Below the pieces are notes generated by a model that saw only the letters and a list, made by a program, of their open reading frames with translations, made no database searches and had not been told where the DNA came from. From NCBI RefSeq assembly GCF_900114055.1, contig NZ_FORR01000002.1, positions 124,001-188,000 on the forward strand: a stretch of 64,000 bases of DNA, written 5' to 3'. Position numbers and translations under genes: made by a program. This DNA is from Thermoflavimicrobium dichotomicum. GTDB taxonomy: Bacteria > Bacillota > Bacilli > Thermoactinomycetales > Thermoactinomycetaceae. Shown one piece after another: positions 21,770 to 30,724 of this stretch (position 1 is its first letter; each line of letters starts with the position of its first letter).

Positions 21770-21831
21770 ATCTATCATTTATTCCTATACATATTTAGCC
21801 TGTTGATCGTAATTGCATAGGAGGCTTTATT

Positions 21832-22134
21832 ATGAATCTGGTTCTCATCATCATTATCACTCTGTTTATTCTAAGCACTTTTGGTACCATCTATCATAGC
21901 ATCATGAAACGCAAATCCGTCAGCATCAAGCGCCAGCTCAATCAAGCCTGGATGAATATTTATATGGGAATTCTCTTTATCTCTATTGCCATCCTGCTCC
22001 TACTCGCTCCTGATTACCGAGCATGGCGCCTTGTTCTCATTTCGCTGATCTTCCTCTTGGGGATGATCAATCTGTACTATGGCATCAAAAACAAACGATT
22101 GTTAAGTCAAGAAAACAACCAGGAAACAAGTTAA
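21832..22134 (+). CDS. ytpI: YtpI family membrane protein
   Basis: 100 residues, the exact YtpI length. Three hydrophobic helices: NLVLIIIITLFILSTFGTIY at the N-terminus, then a basic loop (KRKSVSIKRQLNQAW), YMGILFISIAILLLLAP, and VLISLIFLLGMINLYYGI, ending in a polar tail. AGGAGG precedes the ATG. YtpI is conserved next to ytoI in Bacillus; its function is unknown. Transcription probably ends at the long hairpin that follows. Confidence 0.85.
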   Translation: MNLVLIIIITLFILSTFGTIYHSIMKRKSVSIKRQLNQAWMNIYMGILFISIAILLLLAPDYRAWRLVLISLIFLLGMINLYYGIKNKRLLSQENNQETS

Positions 22135-22140
22135 AGGATG

Positions 22141-22240
22141 AACCTGTAGCCGTAGCCTTTTCTTTCATCGAAGCCGATGCAGACTCTTACTGACTGCTTC
22201 GATGATTCCCTCTATCCATCGGCCGCAGGTTTTCTTTTTT
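22141..22240 (+). terminator. Long structured terminator between ytpI and fosB
   Basis: Two nested stems: outer AACCTG...CAGGTT, and inner TCATCGAAGC / GCTTCGATGA (perfect 10 bp), followed by TTTTCTTTTTT. The size (about 90 nt) is large for a simple terminator. Confidence 0.55.
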
Positions 22241-22284
22241 CTTCACTTGTCTATTACTTGATTCAAATAGAAAGGGCGAATCGG

Positions 22285-22698
22285 ATGCGAATCAATCATA
22301 TTACCTTCTCCGTTTCCGATCTCGACAAGTCCATCCGCTTTTATGAACAGGTACTGGGAGCCAAGTTGCTAGTCAAAGGCGAAAAAACCGCCTACTTTGA
22401 TCTGGATGGACTTTGGTTGGCATTAAATGTGCAAAAAGAGATCCCCCGTAATGAAATCCATCACTCTTATACTCACATTGCTTTTACGGTTACCGATGAA
22501 GAAATCCCACTCTGGGAAGAAAAACTTCAAAAATATGGTGTCCCCATCCTGGAAGGCCGCAAACGGGATGATCGTGAAAAACAGTCGATTTACTTTACTG
22601 ACCCAGATGGGCACAAGTTTGAAGTGCATACAGGAACACGTGAAGACCGGATTCAGTATTACAAAGATACGAAAAAGGACATGGAGTTTTATACTTAA
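22285..22698 (+). CDS. fosB: FosB-type metallothiol transferase (fosfomycin resistance)
   Basis: Vicinal-oxygen-chelate enzyme that opens the fosfomycin epoxide with bacillithiol or cysteine. The frame is open from 22177, but the ATG at 22285 (MRINHITFSVSDLDKSIRFY) with AAAGGG upstream gives 137 residues, the FosB length. Metal ligands are visible: the first histidine in INHITFSV, the second in YTHIAFTV, and the glutamate in HKFEVHTG. Two beta-alpha-beta modules are apparent. Stand-alone gene between terminators. Activity on fosfomycin is inferred from family; a related glyoxalase-superfamily activity cannot be excluded. Confidence 0.85.
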   Translation: MRINHITFSVSDLDKSIRFYEQVLGAKLLVKGEKTAYFDLDGLWLALNVQKEIPRNEIHHSYTHIAFTVTDEEIPLWEEKLQKYGVPILEGRKRDDREKQSIYFTDPDGHKFEVHTGTREDRIQYYKDTKKDMEFYT

Positions 22699-22750
22699 GG
22701 CATATTACGGAAGCTTTTTCAGCAAGCTGATATTTAGATCTACTCTACAC

Positions 22751-22789
22751 AAAAAAGACCACTGACTTTTCCCAGTCAATGGTCTTTTC
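22751..22789. terminator. Bidirectional terminator between fosB and ytoI
   Basis: AAAAAAGACCACTGACT...AGTCAATGGTCTTTTCT: 13-bp stem with one mismatch, A-run left and T-run right. It lies 3 bases from the ytoI stop. Confidence 0.85.
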
Positions 22790-22791
22790 TA

Positions 22792-24105
22792 TTAACGCTC
22801 GATGGTATGGGCAGTCATCAACGCTTTGGCCACGACCTGGCCTTCATGCATGACCTCGATATCCAGCTTGGCCTGCTTGCGGCCAAGATCAAGGATTTTG
22901 GGAGCGATTTCAATTGTACTTTCCAGCTGTACCGGTTTCAGTGTATACAAGCTAAAGTTTTGCACAGACATATCGCCACGGCGGAGGCGACGCAAAACAC
23001 GAAGGGAAGTTTCTGTGATGATCGAAGTTAATACACCGGTACTCAGCGTTCCAAGTGAATCCGTCATTTGTGGAGTGACCTGGCCGCGAAACATGATATT
23101 CCCTTGCCGGTCACTGATTTCCTCAAAGCCACGAAAGCTGAGATCCTGAATCGTTTCGCCCACTTGTGGTTGTTTTTGCATATATTGCAGGGACTTAATG
23201 ACATCCTGGCGGCTAATGACACCAATCAAACGTTTTTGTTCATTCACTACTGGCAGCATTTCAATTCCTTCCCAAACCATTTCGTGAGCGGCAGATGCCA
23301 GTGATGTTTTGGGTGTTACCACGATGGGATTTTTCGTCATCGCTTTTTCGATGAGGTCATCAGCCGTATACCCCATCACGTCTTTGGCCGTGACAATACC
23401 AACCACCCGTTTGGAGTCATCAACCACCGGATAACGGCTGTGCCCTGTTTCTTTTACCTTTTCATGGAAACGGGCAACGCGATCATGCTCATGCAAATAG
23501 ATGAGCTCTTGCTTGGTATAAAGCATATCTTCCACAAGCAAAATCTCTTTCTTGATTAATCGGTCATAGATGGCACGGTTAATCATGGACGCCACAGTAA
23601 AGGTATCATAACTGCTGGAAATCACAGGTAGTTCCAATTGATCTGCCAGTTGCTTTACCTTTTCGGTTGCATCGAAGCCGCCCGTGATGAGAACAGCCGC
23701 GCCACGTTCCAAAGAGATGCGATGGACATTATCCCGATTTCCCACAATCAACAGATTGCCGGGCTCGACATAGCGCATCATCGCTTCCAGTTTCATTGCA
23801 CCGATGACAAAGCGATTCAACGTTTTATGCAGCCCGGCTTTTCCTCCCAACACATTGCCATCGACAATATTGACTACTTCAGCAAAGGTGAGGCGCTCGA
23901 TATCTGAACGCTGTTTTTTTTCAATCCGTACCGTTCCTACGCGTTCAATCGTATTGACCAAGCCTTGTGCTTCAGCATCTTTAATCGCGCGATAAGCGGT
24001 TCCATCACTCACATTTAATTCCTTTGCAATTTGACGGACAGAAATTTTATGTCCCACTTCCAAGTTTTCAATATATTTAATAATCTGTTCATGTTTGGTA
24101 GTCAA
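22792..24105 (-). CDS. ytoI: YtoI: HTH-DRTGG-CBS-hotdog regulatory protein
   Basis: Four modules are readable in about 437 residues: N-terminal winged HTH (ISVRQIAKELNVSDGTAYRAI, residues 20-45), a DRTGG domain (about 80-180), a CBS pair (SRYPVVDDSKRVVGIVTAKD and MLPVVNEQKRLIGVISRQD, about 195-310) and a C-terminal thioesterase-like hot-dog domain (about 330-437). This is the YtoI architecture; CBS and DRTGG domains usually sense adenosine nucleotides. I choose the TTG at 24105 (MTTKHEQI) because Bacillus YtoI begins equivalently; a GTG at 24114 is the alternative. DNA target is unknown. Neighbour of ytkL as in B. subtilis. Confidence 0.9.
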   Translation of the reverse strand: MTTKHEQIIKYIENLEVGHKISVRQIAKELNVSDGTAYRAIKDAEAQGLVNTIERVGTVRIEKKQRSDIERLTFAEVVNIVDGNVLGGKAGLHKTLNRFVIGAMKLEAMMRYVEPGNLLIVGNRDNVHRISLERGAAVLITGGFDATEKVKQLADQLELPVISSSYDTFTVASMINRAIYDRLIKKEILLVEDMLYTKQELIYLHEHDRVARFHEKVKETGHSRYPVVDDSKRVVGIVTAKDVMGYTADDLIEKAMTKNPIVVTPKTSLASAAHEMVWEGIEMLPVVNEQKRLIGVISRQDVIKSLQYMQKQPQVGETIQDLSFRGFEEISDRQGNIMFRGQVTPQMTDSLGTLSTGVLTSIITETSLRVLRRLRRGDMSVQNFSLYTLKPVQLESTIEIAPKILDLGRKQAKLDIEVMHEGQVVAKALMTAHTIER

Positions 24106-24165
24106 ACCGGTCACCTTCTCCCTTATCGGCTCTTAAGCTGTATTATATCAAGAAAGAAGGACATA

Positions 24166-24196
24166 AAAAAAGAGACGGTTTCCGGGGCCGTCTCTA
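24166..24196 (-). terminator. Terminator after ytkL
   Basis: On the minus strand AGAGACGG...CCGTCTCT with a 9-nt loop is followed by seven T. It ends the ytkL transcript upstream of ytoI. Confidence 0.8.
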
Positions 24197-24401
24197 CCAA
24201 AGGGGGTTTTCATCCTGATCTTATTTTAGATTATTTACATTACAGTATAATTACAAACGCTTTACATTTTTATATCTTCTGCCTGGCAAGTATTCATGTA
24301 CGATCAGAGCAAAGGAATCTTATATCTTTCCCCTATGCTATTGCTTTACCAAAAGTCGGATATAGTTCAAAGGAGAATTCGGCAGGAATTTCCTTGTCCA
24401 A

Positions 24402-25097
24402 TTACAGAGTGATGCTATTTCCCGCTTCCATCACAATTCCTTTGATCCCCTTTTTCTCCAGCTCCTGGACAAATTGATGGGCATCCTGTTGAATCAATGG
24501 GAACGTGTTGTAATGGATGGGAACCACTTGTTTCGCATTTACCCATTCAGCTGCGAGTAATGCATCCTCTGGTCCCATGGTAAAGTTGTCTCCGATGGGT
24601 AAAAAGGCTAAATCAACGGGTTTTCTCATGCCAATTAACTTCATATCCGAGAAAAGTGCGGTATCTCCTGCATGATAAATGGTTTTGTCTCCCAGGGTGA
24701 GTAGAATTCCTGTTGGCATCCCCAAATAGATGATTTCTTTTTTGTCCCCTTCCTCAATGGTAAGACCAGTACCATGGAATGCAGGAGTTAATTTTACACG
24801 CCCAAAATCGAAGGCATAGCTACCACCAATGTGCATGGCATGAGCCTGGACACCTTGCCATCCTAACCATGTTGCCAGTTCGAAGTTGGCAATGACCGTA
24901 GCCTGATTGTTTTTGGCAATCGTGACCGTATCTCCCAGATGGTCTCCATGACCATGGGTGACCAGAACATAATCGACTTTTACTTCTTCGGGCGAAAGTT
25001 TCGCTGCAGGATTTCCACTAAGGAACGGATCAATGATCAAACGGTGGGATTCGTGTTCAATCAGTACACAAGCATGTCCCAAAAAGGTAATTTTCAT
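24402..25097 (-). CDS. ytkL: Metal-dependent hydrolase, UPF0173 (YtkL)
   Basis: Metallo-beta-lactamase-fold hydrolase of 231 residues. Metal ligands: the signature [10 protein letters not shown] (about residue 49), a histidine in PAFHGTG, the aspartate in [12 protein letters not shown] and the final histidine in [10 protein letters not shown]. The substrate of the UPF0173 family is unknown. ATG at 25097 with GGAGG nearby. Leftward, 14 bases after yheA, so probably co-transcribed with it; adjacency to ytoI matches Bacillus. Confidence 0.9.
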   Translation of the reverse strand: MKITFLGHACVLIEHESHRLIIDPFLSGNPAAKLSPEEVKVDYVLVTHGHGDHLGDTVTIAKNNQATVIANFELATWLGWQGVQAHAMHIGGSYAFDFGRVKLTPAFHGTGLTIEEGDKKEIIYLGMPTGILLTLGDKTIYHAGDTALFSDMKLIGMRKPVDLAFLPIGDNFTMGPEDALLAAEWVNAKQVVPIHYNTFPLIQQDAHQFVQELEKKGIKGIVMEAGNSITL

Positions 25098-25111
25098 CGT
25101 AGGTAGCCTCC

Positions 25112-25486
25112 TTATTTTTCAGCCTTGGTCTCCCATTTTTTAAAGAGATCGTTTGCAGGCTCCAAAATAATTTTTTGAATATCATTCATAAAAATACCAA
25201 AACGCTCTTCAGCCTGTAAATATTTCATAATTGCCGGAACACCCTGTACTGCCATCGTCAGTTTTTCCATATGTTCTTTTTTCTCCGGGGTTGGCTCTTT
25301 TCCTTGCATAATCAGCGATTGTACTTCCATTTGCAATTTACGGAAATTGATGAGCATCTCTTTAAACTTTGGATTATTTTCCACTTCCTGTTGAGCTTCT
25401 TGCAACTCTTTGTATACGTCGGATCGGCGAATGCTACGTGCCAAGCTATGTGCAAAATCATAAGGATTTTGCATAGAACTTCTCAA
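25112..25486 (-). CDS. yheA: YheA/UPF0342 family protein (YlbF/YmcA-like)
   Basis: All-alpha protein of 120-124 residues. Charged helices dominate: [40 protein letters not shown], and the C-terminal [15 protein letters not shown] characteristic of the YlbF/YmcA/YheA fold. Members form small helical complexes; YmcA and YlbF partner RNase Y, whereas YheA has no assigned role. Two starts are possible behind GGAGGAGGAG: TTG 25486 or ATG 25474. In B. subtilis yheA is near yheC and yheD; here it is divergent from a four-gene YheD/YheC set, which supports the name. Confidence 0.8.
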   Translation of the reverse strand: MRSSMQNPYDFAHSLARSIRRSDVYKELQEAQQEVENNPKFKEMLINFRKLQMEVQSLIMQGKEPTPEKKEHMEKLTMAVQGVPAIMKYLQAEERFGIFMNDIQKIILEPANDLFKKWETKAEK

Positions 25487-25620
25487 CTCCTCCTCCGTAT
25501 ATTGCTCAATTATTTTATATCACACTTTTTCAGATTTTGACGATGTCCTGCCTGCCATTTGATCAAGGTGATGGATTTCATCAGGCAAATACCGTAGTTT
25601 GGGCAAGCCTGTTTTTTATC

Positions 25621-25648
25621 ACCCAAATATACATGCCTACATACTATA
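25621..25648 (+). promoter_or_regulatory. Sigma-K-like promoter of the YheD/YheC operon
   Basis: AC (25621-25622), 17 bp, CATACTATA (25640-25648): an exact fit to the sigma-K pattern AC-N16/17-CATAnnnTA. The first start codon is 32 bases downstream with AAGGGG between. The pattern is short, so chance is possible, but late mother-cell expression fits coat-associated YheC/YheD proteins. Confidence 0.5.
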
Positions 25649-25679
25649 CATTAGTTATTTTTGGCGGAAGGGGATTGTC

Positions 25680-27113
25680 ATGGGGCAATCACGAGTTCAA
25701 ATTCAAATTATGCCTGAACGCCATTTTCCAGTTCACAGTAATATTACCATCAGCCGTTTTTTAGCCAGAAAATTGGGGATCAAAAGTCATATGATACCCA
25801 TTGTGTTTGGATCTACTTCCGAAATGGGTTCTTTCGACTTTCACCAACGGAAAAACGCTATCATCTGTATCAGCCAACAGCTGGCATCTCAACTCAAAAT
25901 AACCAATCAACCAGCTATCTATGCCCACTTTGATCCCAAAGTTCCTCGTTTAAAACTGGGTCCATTGCTTGGGATCTTGATTAACCCTCCACCTGCAGAA
26001 AATAAGGATTCTGTTTTTGGAAGCATGACTCGTTTCCTCGAAGAATGTGCTCACTATGGTTTGGCACAAGGTATTCGAGTTGCTATCTTTTTTCCCGAAA
26101 ATATTTGGGTGGATAAGAATTCCATGATTGGATGGATACATGAAAAAGGGAAATGGAAACAAACGGTCTTGCCGTTACCGGATGTCATCTATAACCGAAT
26201 TACCTCTCGGAAAGTAGAACAGCAAGAGAACTTACAGCAAAAATTAAAGAATTTGCGTTATATCTACCAAATCCCCATTTTTAACGAAATGTTTCTAAAC
26301 AAATGGCAAGTGCATCAGATTTTGAATAAAGATGAAAAAATGCAGCAAATGTTACCGGAAACAGCTCCTTTTACTTTCTCCAAACTAAAAGAAATGTTCA
26401 GTCGTTATTCCACGCTCTATCTAAAACCTACCAATGGAAGCCTGGGTGTAGGTATTATCCGTCTGATTCGCAGTCAGGGGAAAATTATTTATCAATCAGC
26501 AACACCCAATGGTACCATCACACGGGTAACTCGTACGATCCACGGGATCATCCGTCATCTGCAGAGGAAAGTCAAGAACAGTTCCTATCTGATCCAACAA
26601 GGATTACATCTAGCTACTTATGAAGGTCGTCCCGTTGATTTTCGTGTACTCGTACAGAAAAATAGGCATGGACGTTGGACGATGACTTCTGCTGTTGGGC
26701 GGATTGCCAATAGCCAGCACATTGTCTCCAATCTTGCCAAAGGAGGTACGCTTAGAAAAGCATCTGATTTATTGAAGGAACTAAAACATATATCCAACAA
26801 ACCCAGCTTATTCCACTTAAAATCCACCTCCCTGGAAGTAGCTCAAATCTTTGAAACTCTTGCAGAAGGTCATTTTGCCGAGTTAGGAATCGATCTGGCC
26901 ATTGACCAAAAAGGGAAAATCTGGTTATTGGAGATTAATTCCAAGCCTTCGAAAACAGATGATTCGATCATGTCTCCCTCAACATCTACTCGACCATCCG
27001 TATATCGCTTGATCGAGTATACACATTATTTGACTGGACTGAGAGGGAACTCTTTATCCAAAGCAAGAACCAAATCAGCGACGCTCACACTTCAGAGGAG
27101 GACATCCATATGA
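25680..27113 (+). CDS. YheC/YheD family ATP-grasp protein (long, YheD-like) no. 1
   Basis: Endospore coat-associated ATP-grasp family, predicted to ligate a carboxylate to an amine. The frame is open from 25599; the ATG at 25680 (MGQSRVQIQIMP) behind GGAAGGGG gives 477 residues. The first ~110 form a beta-rich N-terminal domain ending at KLGPLLGILINPP; the ATP-grasp part follows, with the glycine loop YLKPTNGSLGVGIIRL (about residue 250), GRPVDFRVLVQKN and the metal-binding LAIDQKGKIWLLEINSKP (about 410). First of five genes with ATGA-type overlaps, behind a sigma-K-like promoter. Substrates are unknown for the family. Confidence 0.85.
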   Translation: MGQSRVQIQIMPERHFPVHSNITISRFLARKLGIKSHMIPIVFGSTSEMGSFDFHQRKNAIICISQQLASQLKITNQPAIYAHFDPKVPRLKLGPLLGILINPPPAENKDSVFGSMTRFLEECAHYGLAQGIRVAIFFPENIWVDKNSMIGWIHEKGKWKQTVLPLPDVIYNRITSRKVEQQENLQQKLKNLRYIYQIPIFNEMFLNKWQVHQILNKDEKMQQMLPETAPFTFSKLKEMFSRYSTLYLKPTNGSLGVGIIRLIRSQGKIIYQSATPNGTITRVTRTIHGIIRHLQRKVKNSSYLIQQGLHLATYEGRPVDFRVLVQKNRHGRWTMTSAVGRIANSQHIVSNLAKGGTLRKASDLLKELKHISNKPSLFHLKSTSLEVAQIFETLAEGHFAELGIDLAIDQKGKIWLLEINSKPSKTDDSIMSPSTSTRPSVYRLIEYTHYLTGLRGNSLSKARTKSATLTLQRRTSI

Positions 27114-28231
27114 CGATCGTAGCCAGTCACAAATATACTCTCGGTGTAATCAGTTGCTTTGACTCTCCAGCTAAATCTCCTCCTTTTCAAGAAGCACTCT
27201 ATTTCAAACAACTCGCTCAAGCCGGAAAACAGTTGCAAATGCATACCTTTATTTTTAACCCCAAGGAGGTCGACTGGTCCACTCGAACTGTAAAAGGATG
27301 GCATATCCTGCCTTCTGGAAAGTGGACTTCATCGGTTCAGCCTCTCCCACATCTCATCTATGATCGCTGCTTCTATGCCAATCAAAAGCAATATTTATCT
27401 TATAAGCCTTATATCCTTCGCATCACCCAAGATCCACACATTCGCTTACTTGGCCGTCCTTTGAGCGGAAAATGGCAAACATATCTCCTGCTCAAACAAA
27501 ATCCGAAATTGCTTCCTTTCCTCCCACCAACATTCCCCTATCGATCCGGGTCGTCCATTTTCTCTTACCTACAGACTTGGCCCGCGATCCTACTGAAGCC
27601 GAATGGTGGTAGCCTGGGATGTGGAGTCATTGCCATCCTCAAAATTTCAAACGGATTTCTTGTCCGTGGCCGCAGTAAAACAAACCAGGTGATTCAACAT
27701 ATTTTTTCCAGTAAAAAACAATTGCAGACTTGGCTCCAACACTCAGTCCAAGGGACACGCTATATTATTCAGCCTTTTCTAAAATTAACAACCAGCGATC
27801 ACCGCCCATTTGATGTCCGTATTCTCGTACAGAAAAACGAGAAACAACAATGGGAAACCACTGGAATGGCCGTACGCATAGGCCAACCACTTACAATTAC
27901 GTCCAATCTGCATGGAGGGGGAGAAGCACTTGCTTTACAACCATTTCTCGATCAACGGTACTCCCCGAAAACGGTTCGTCACATTATAAGTCAAATGGAA
28001 CAGCTTACCAAGCTGGTTCCTGCCTTTATCGAGGAAAATCACGGCTCTCTATTGGAACTTGGTCTGGATATCGGAATTGATCCTCAAGGCAAAGTATGGC
28101 TACTCGAAGTCAATTCCAAACCGGGTCGTGCGATCTTTTTGAAAACCGGAAACGTTGAGCTCAGACAACGAGCAGTTGAACTTCCTATTCGTTATGCACA
28201 TTCCCTACTTACTGGAGGGAAAGCTGGATGA
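27110..28231 (+). CDS. YheC/YheD family ATP-grasp protein (short, YheC-like) no. 2
   Basis: 373 residues; starts directly with the Rossmann-like lead-in YTLGVISCFDSPAKSPPF and lacks the ~100-residue beta domain of its upstream neighbour. ATP-grasp motifs are intact: LLKPNGGSLGCGVIAIL (about residue 160), HRPFDVRILVQKNE, and LDIGIDPQGKVWLLEVNSKP near the end. The ATG overlaps the previous stop (ATGA) and is preceded by GAGGAGG. Predicted amide-bond-forming enzyme acting in the mother cell or on the spore surface; substrate unknown. Confidence 0.85.
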   Translation: MTIVASHKYTLGVISCFDSPAKSPPFQEALYFKQLAQAGKQLQMHTFIFNPKEVDWSTRTVKGWHILPSGKWTSSVQPLPHLIYDRCFYANQKQYLSYKPYILRITQDPHIRLLGRPLSGKWQTYLLLKQNPKLLPFLPPTFPYRSGSSIFSYLQTWPAILLKPNGGSLGCGVIAILKISNGFLVRGRSKTNQVIQHIFSSKKQLQTWLQHSVQGTRYIIQPFLKLTTSDHRPFDVRILVQKNEKQQWETTGMAVRIGQPLTITSNLHGGGEALALQPFLDQRYSPKTVRHIISQMEQLTKLVPAFIEENHGSLLELGLDIGIDPQGKVWLLEVNSKPGRAIFLKTGNVELRQRAVELPIRYAHSLLTGGKAG

Positions 28232-29604
28232 ATTCGATGATTTGCCAAATACGTATTACCGACCAATTTGCAGCCAAAGCGGTCATTCTATCCCCTCGTC
28301 TCTTAAAAAACTGGAACTGTGAACACGGTCAATGGATCCAGATCGAACTTGGCAATAAATCAGTCCATGCTCGGGTCGTTCAAGGTAAACAACAAGGTCA
28401 TATCATTACACTACCTGCTATATTAGCCCGACAGCTTTCTTTTCCTTACGCCAGTCAAACCCGGGCATACTTCCATAACCAAAAACTGCGTCTAGGTCCG
28501 GTGATTGGCATTCTAACAACAGGCTATACAGGAAATCCAGCCACACCTTTTGGAGCCAGGACTGTATTCTTTCAAAATTTTTTAACAGCAGGTGCATCTG
28601 AAAAACCCTTTATCTATGTATTTACTCCAGAGATGATCCATTGGCCAACCAAAACCGTAACCGGATTGTATTACAAGAAAGATGCAGCTGGAGTAGAACA
28701 ATGGGTGCGACATGTTTCACCATTGCCTGATGTTGTTTACGAACGGGTACCTAACCGCAAAGCAGAGTCGCTGACTCGTGTTCGCTCATGCTTGCTTCGT
28801 TTAAAGGAAGAAGAAAACTGTCGTATATTTAATCAAGGCTTTTTTGACAAATGGACCATCTATGAACTCCTCAAAGATGAACAACGAACAAAAGGGTTTA
28901 CGCCAGAAACACATCTCGCCCCTTCCATTGAAACCATCAAATATATGCTCGACAAATATCACATGGTTTATCTAAAACCCAGCGGCGGCAGTCTGGGGAT
29001 GGGAATTCTCCGTATCACTTACCATCCGAAGCATGGCTATTTCTGCCGCTTTCATCAAGGGGAAAGAAATGTTCTCCATCGCTTTCAATCGGTAGAGAAA
29101 CTGCTTCAGTATTATTTCCGCCATCAGCCTCATCGTTTTAAAAATTATCTGGTACAGCAAGGCATTCGCCTGCTAAAAGTGAATGGACGTCCGGTTGACT
29201 TTCGCGTGCATATGCATAAAGACAGTACAGGAAACTGGAAAGTGGTAGGTATCGCAGCAAAAGTGGCAGGCTCAGGCTGTATCACTACTCATGTTCGAAC
29301 AGGTGGAACCGTATATACGGATGATATTCTGAATCATCTTTTTCCTGAAAAAGCAAAAAATGTAAAATCATCCTTAGTCGAAGCTGCCATAGAGATTGCC
29401 GAAGCTTTGGAAGAAAAGCTAAGTGGACCTTTAGGCGAACTGGGGATGGATATGGGCATTGATCAACAGAATCAGATCTGGCTATTTGAAGTTAATTCCA
29501 AGCCAGGACGTCATATCTTTCATCATCCAAGTTTGCGTGAAGCCGGACGCCAATCTGCCAAATATATTACTGAATATAGTCTAAAACTGGCTGAATTCGT
29601 TTAA
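28228..29604 (+). CDS. YheC/YheD family ATP-grasp protein (long, YheD-like) no. 3
   Basis: 458 residues with the long layout: N-terminal beta domain (about 1-95, through QKLRLGPVIGILTTG), then ATP-grasp with VYLKPSGGSLGMGILRI (about 247), GRPVDFRVHMHKDSTG and MGIDQQNQIWLFEVNSKPGR (about 410). The domain boundary KLRLGPVIGIL is nearly the same as RLKLGPLLGIL in the first gene, showing common origin. ATGA overlap with gene 2; GGAGG upstream of the ATG. Same predicted chemistry as the others. Confidence 0.85.
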   Translation: MNSMICQIRITDQFAAKAVILSPRLLKNWNCEHGQWIQIELGNKSVHARVVQGKQQGHIITLPAILARQLSFPYASQTRAYFHNQKLRLGPVIGILTTGYTGNPATPFGARTVFFQNFLTAGASEKPFIYVFTPEMIHWPTKTVTGLYYKKDAAGVEQWVRHVSPLPDVVYERVPNRKAESLTRVRSCLLRLKEEENCRIFNQGFFDKWTIYELLKDEQRTKGFTPETHLAPSIETIKYMLDKYHMVYLKPSGGSLGMGILRITYHPKHGYFCRFHQGERNVLHRFQSVEKLLQYYFRHQPHRFKNYLVQQGIRLLKVNGRPVDFRVHMHKDSTGNWKVVGIAAKVAGSGCITTHVRTGGTVYTDDILNHLFPEKAKNVKSSLVEAAIEIAEALEEKLSGPLGELGMDMGIDQQNQIWLFEVNSKPGRHIFHHPSLREAGRQSAKYITEYSLKLAEFV

Positions 29605-29617
29605 AAGGAGGGTGTCA

Positions 29618-30724
29618 GTGAAAACAAACCCTAGAATCGCGATTTTTACAGCAGATGGTGGTTCCCTTTTTCGTGGTAATCGCCAAAATTTTATCGATAT
29701 CATCTTGACGGGTAAAAAGATGGGATGCCAAGTATTTGTTCTGACTCCTCAAGGACTGCATGATGATCGATCATTTGTCACTGGATACATCCCAATCCAG
29801 ACACAAGGAAAAAGAAAATGGAAAAAAGCACACTTCCCCATGCCTGATGTCGTATATAATCGTGTTCCCAATCGTGAACTGGAGAAAACACCAGAGGTAC
29901 AACATGCATTGGAAACCTTAAAATCCATCCCACACATCCATTTATTCAACCCTCACTTTTTTGACAAATGGACATTGTACCAGCAATTGTCTTCCATCAA
30001 TACACTTCACCCATTTCTACCCGAAACCGTTCTTCTTCATTTTCCAACTTCGTTAAAATCCATGTTATTTAAATACGCTCTTCTATATCTCAAACCAATT
30101 CATAGTCTAGCTGGCGTTGGTATGATCCGAATTATGATGAAAGACAAAAAATATGAAATGATTTATCAAACCAAAAAACAAAAGAAAAAATTTTATCTCT
30201 CTTCCTTTCAAGATACATGGGGGCAAGTAAAACAATTATGCGAGGACACTCCCTATCTGATCCAGCAAGGTATACCACTCGCTACCTATCAGGGAAGGCC
30301 GTTTGATATTCGCATCTTGGTGCAAAAGGATGGAACAGGAAATTGGGGTGTGACAGGGATCGGGGTTCGGGTTGCAGGTAAAGAGGCGATTTCGACTCAT
30401 GTGCCAATGGGCGGAAAAATAGAGAACATTCATGTTGTTTTAAAATCTGTCTTCGGCACACTTCACAGAGCCATCTACGAAAAGTTGGAAAAACACGCTC
30501 TTTCTTTTGCCAAAGGCATTGAAAACAAGCAAAATACCATGCTTGGCGAAATATCAATGGACATTGGGATTGATCAAAAAGCAAAGCTATGGTTTTTTGA
30601 AGCGAATGCAAAACCGATGAAATTTGATGAGCCCGAAATCCGACAACGTTCTTTGAAAAGGATTATCGAATACAGCCAATTCCTGTACCAAACACAAGCG
30701 AAAACAGAGGAGGTACAAGGGTGA
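29618..30724 (+). CDS. YheC/YheD family ATP-grasp protein (short, YheC-like) no. 4
   Basis: 368 residues of short type, starting at the GTG at 29618 behind AAAGGAGG (a GTG two codons earlier overlaps that site). Begins NPRIAIFTADGGSLFRGNRQ. The GRPFDIRILVQKDGTG and MDIGIDQKAKLWFFEANAKP segments are kept, but the glycine loop reads LYLKPIHSLAGVGMIRI, without the GGS found in the other three, so nucleotide binding may be altered. It overlaps the GNAT gene by four bases (GTGA). Likely arose with gene 3 by duplication of a YheD-YheC pair. Confidence 0.83.
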   Translation: MKTNPRIAIFTADGGSLFRGNRQNFIDIILTGKKMGCQVFVLTPQGLHDDRSFVTGYIPIQTQGKRKWKKAHFPMPDVVYNRVPNRELEKTPEVQHALETLKSIPHIHLFNPHFFDKWTLYQQLSSINTLHPFLPETVLLHFPTSLKSMLFKYALLYLKPIHSLAGVGMIRIMMKDKKYEMIYQTKKQKKKFYLSSFQDTWGQVKQLCEDTPYLIQQGIPLATYQGRPFDIRILVQKDGTGNWGVTGIGVRVAGKEAISTHVPMGGKIENIHVVLKSVFGTLHRAIYEKLEKHALSFAKGIENKQNTMLGEISMDIGIDQKAKLWFFEANAKPMKFDEPEIRQRSLKRIIEYSQFLYQTQAKTEEVQG

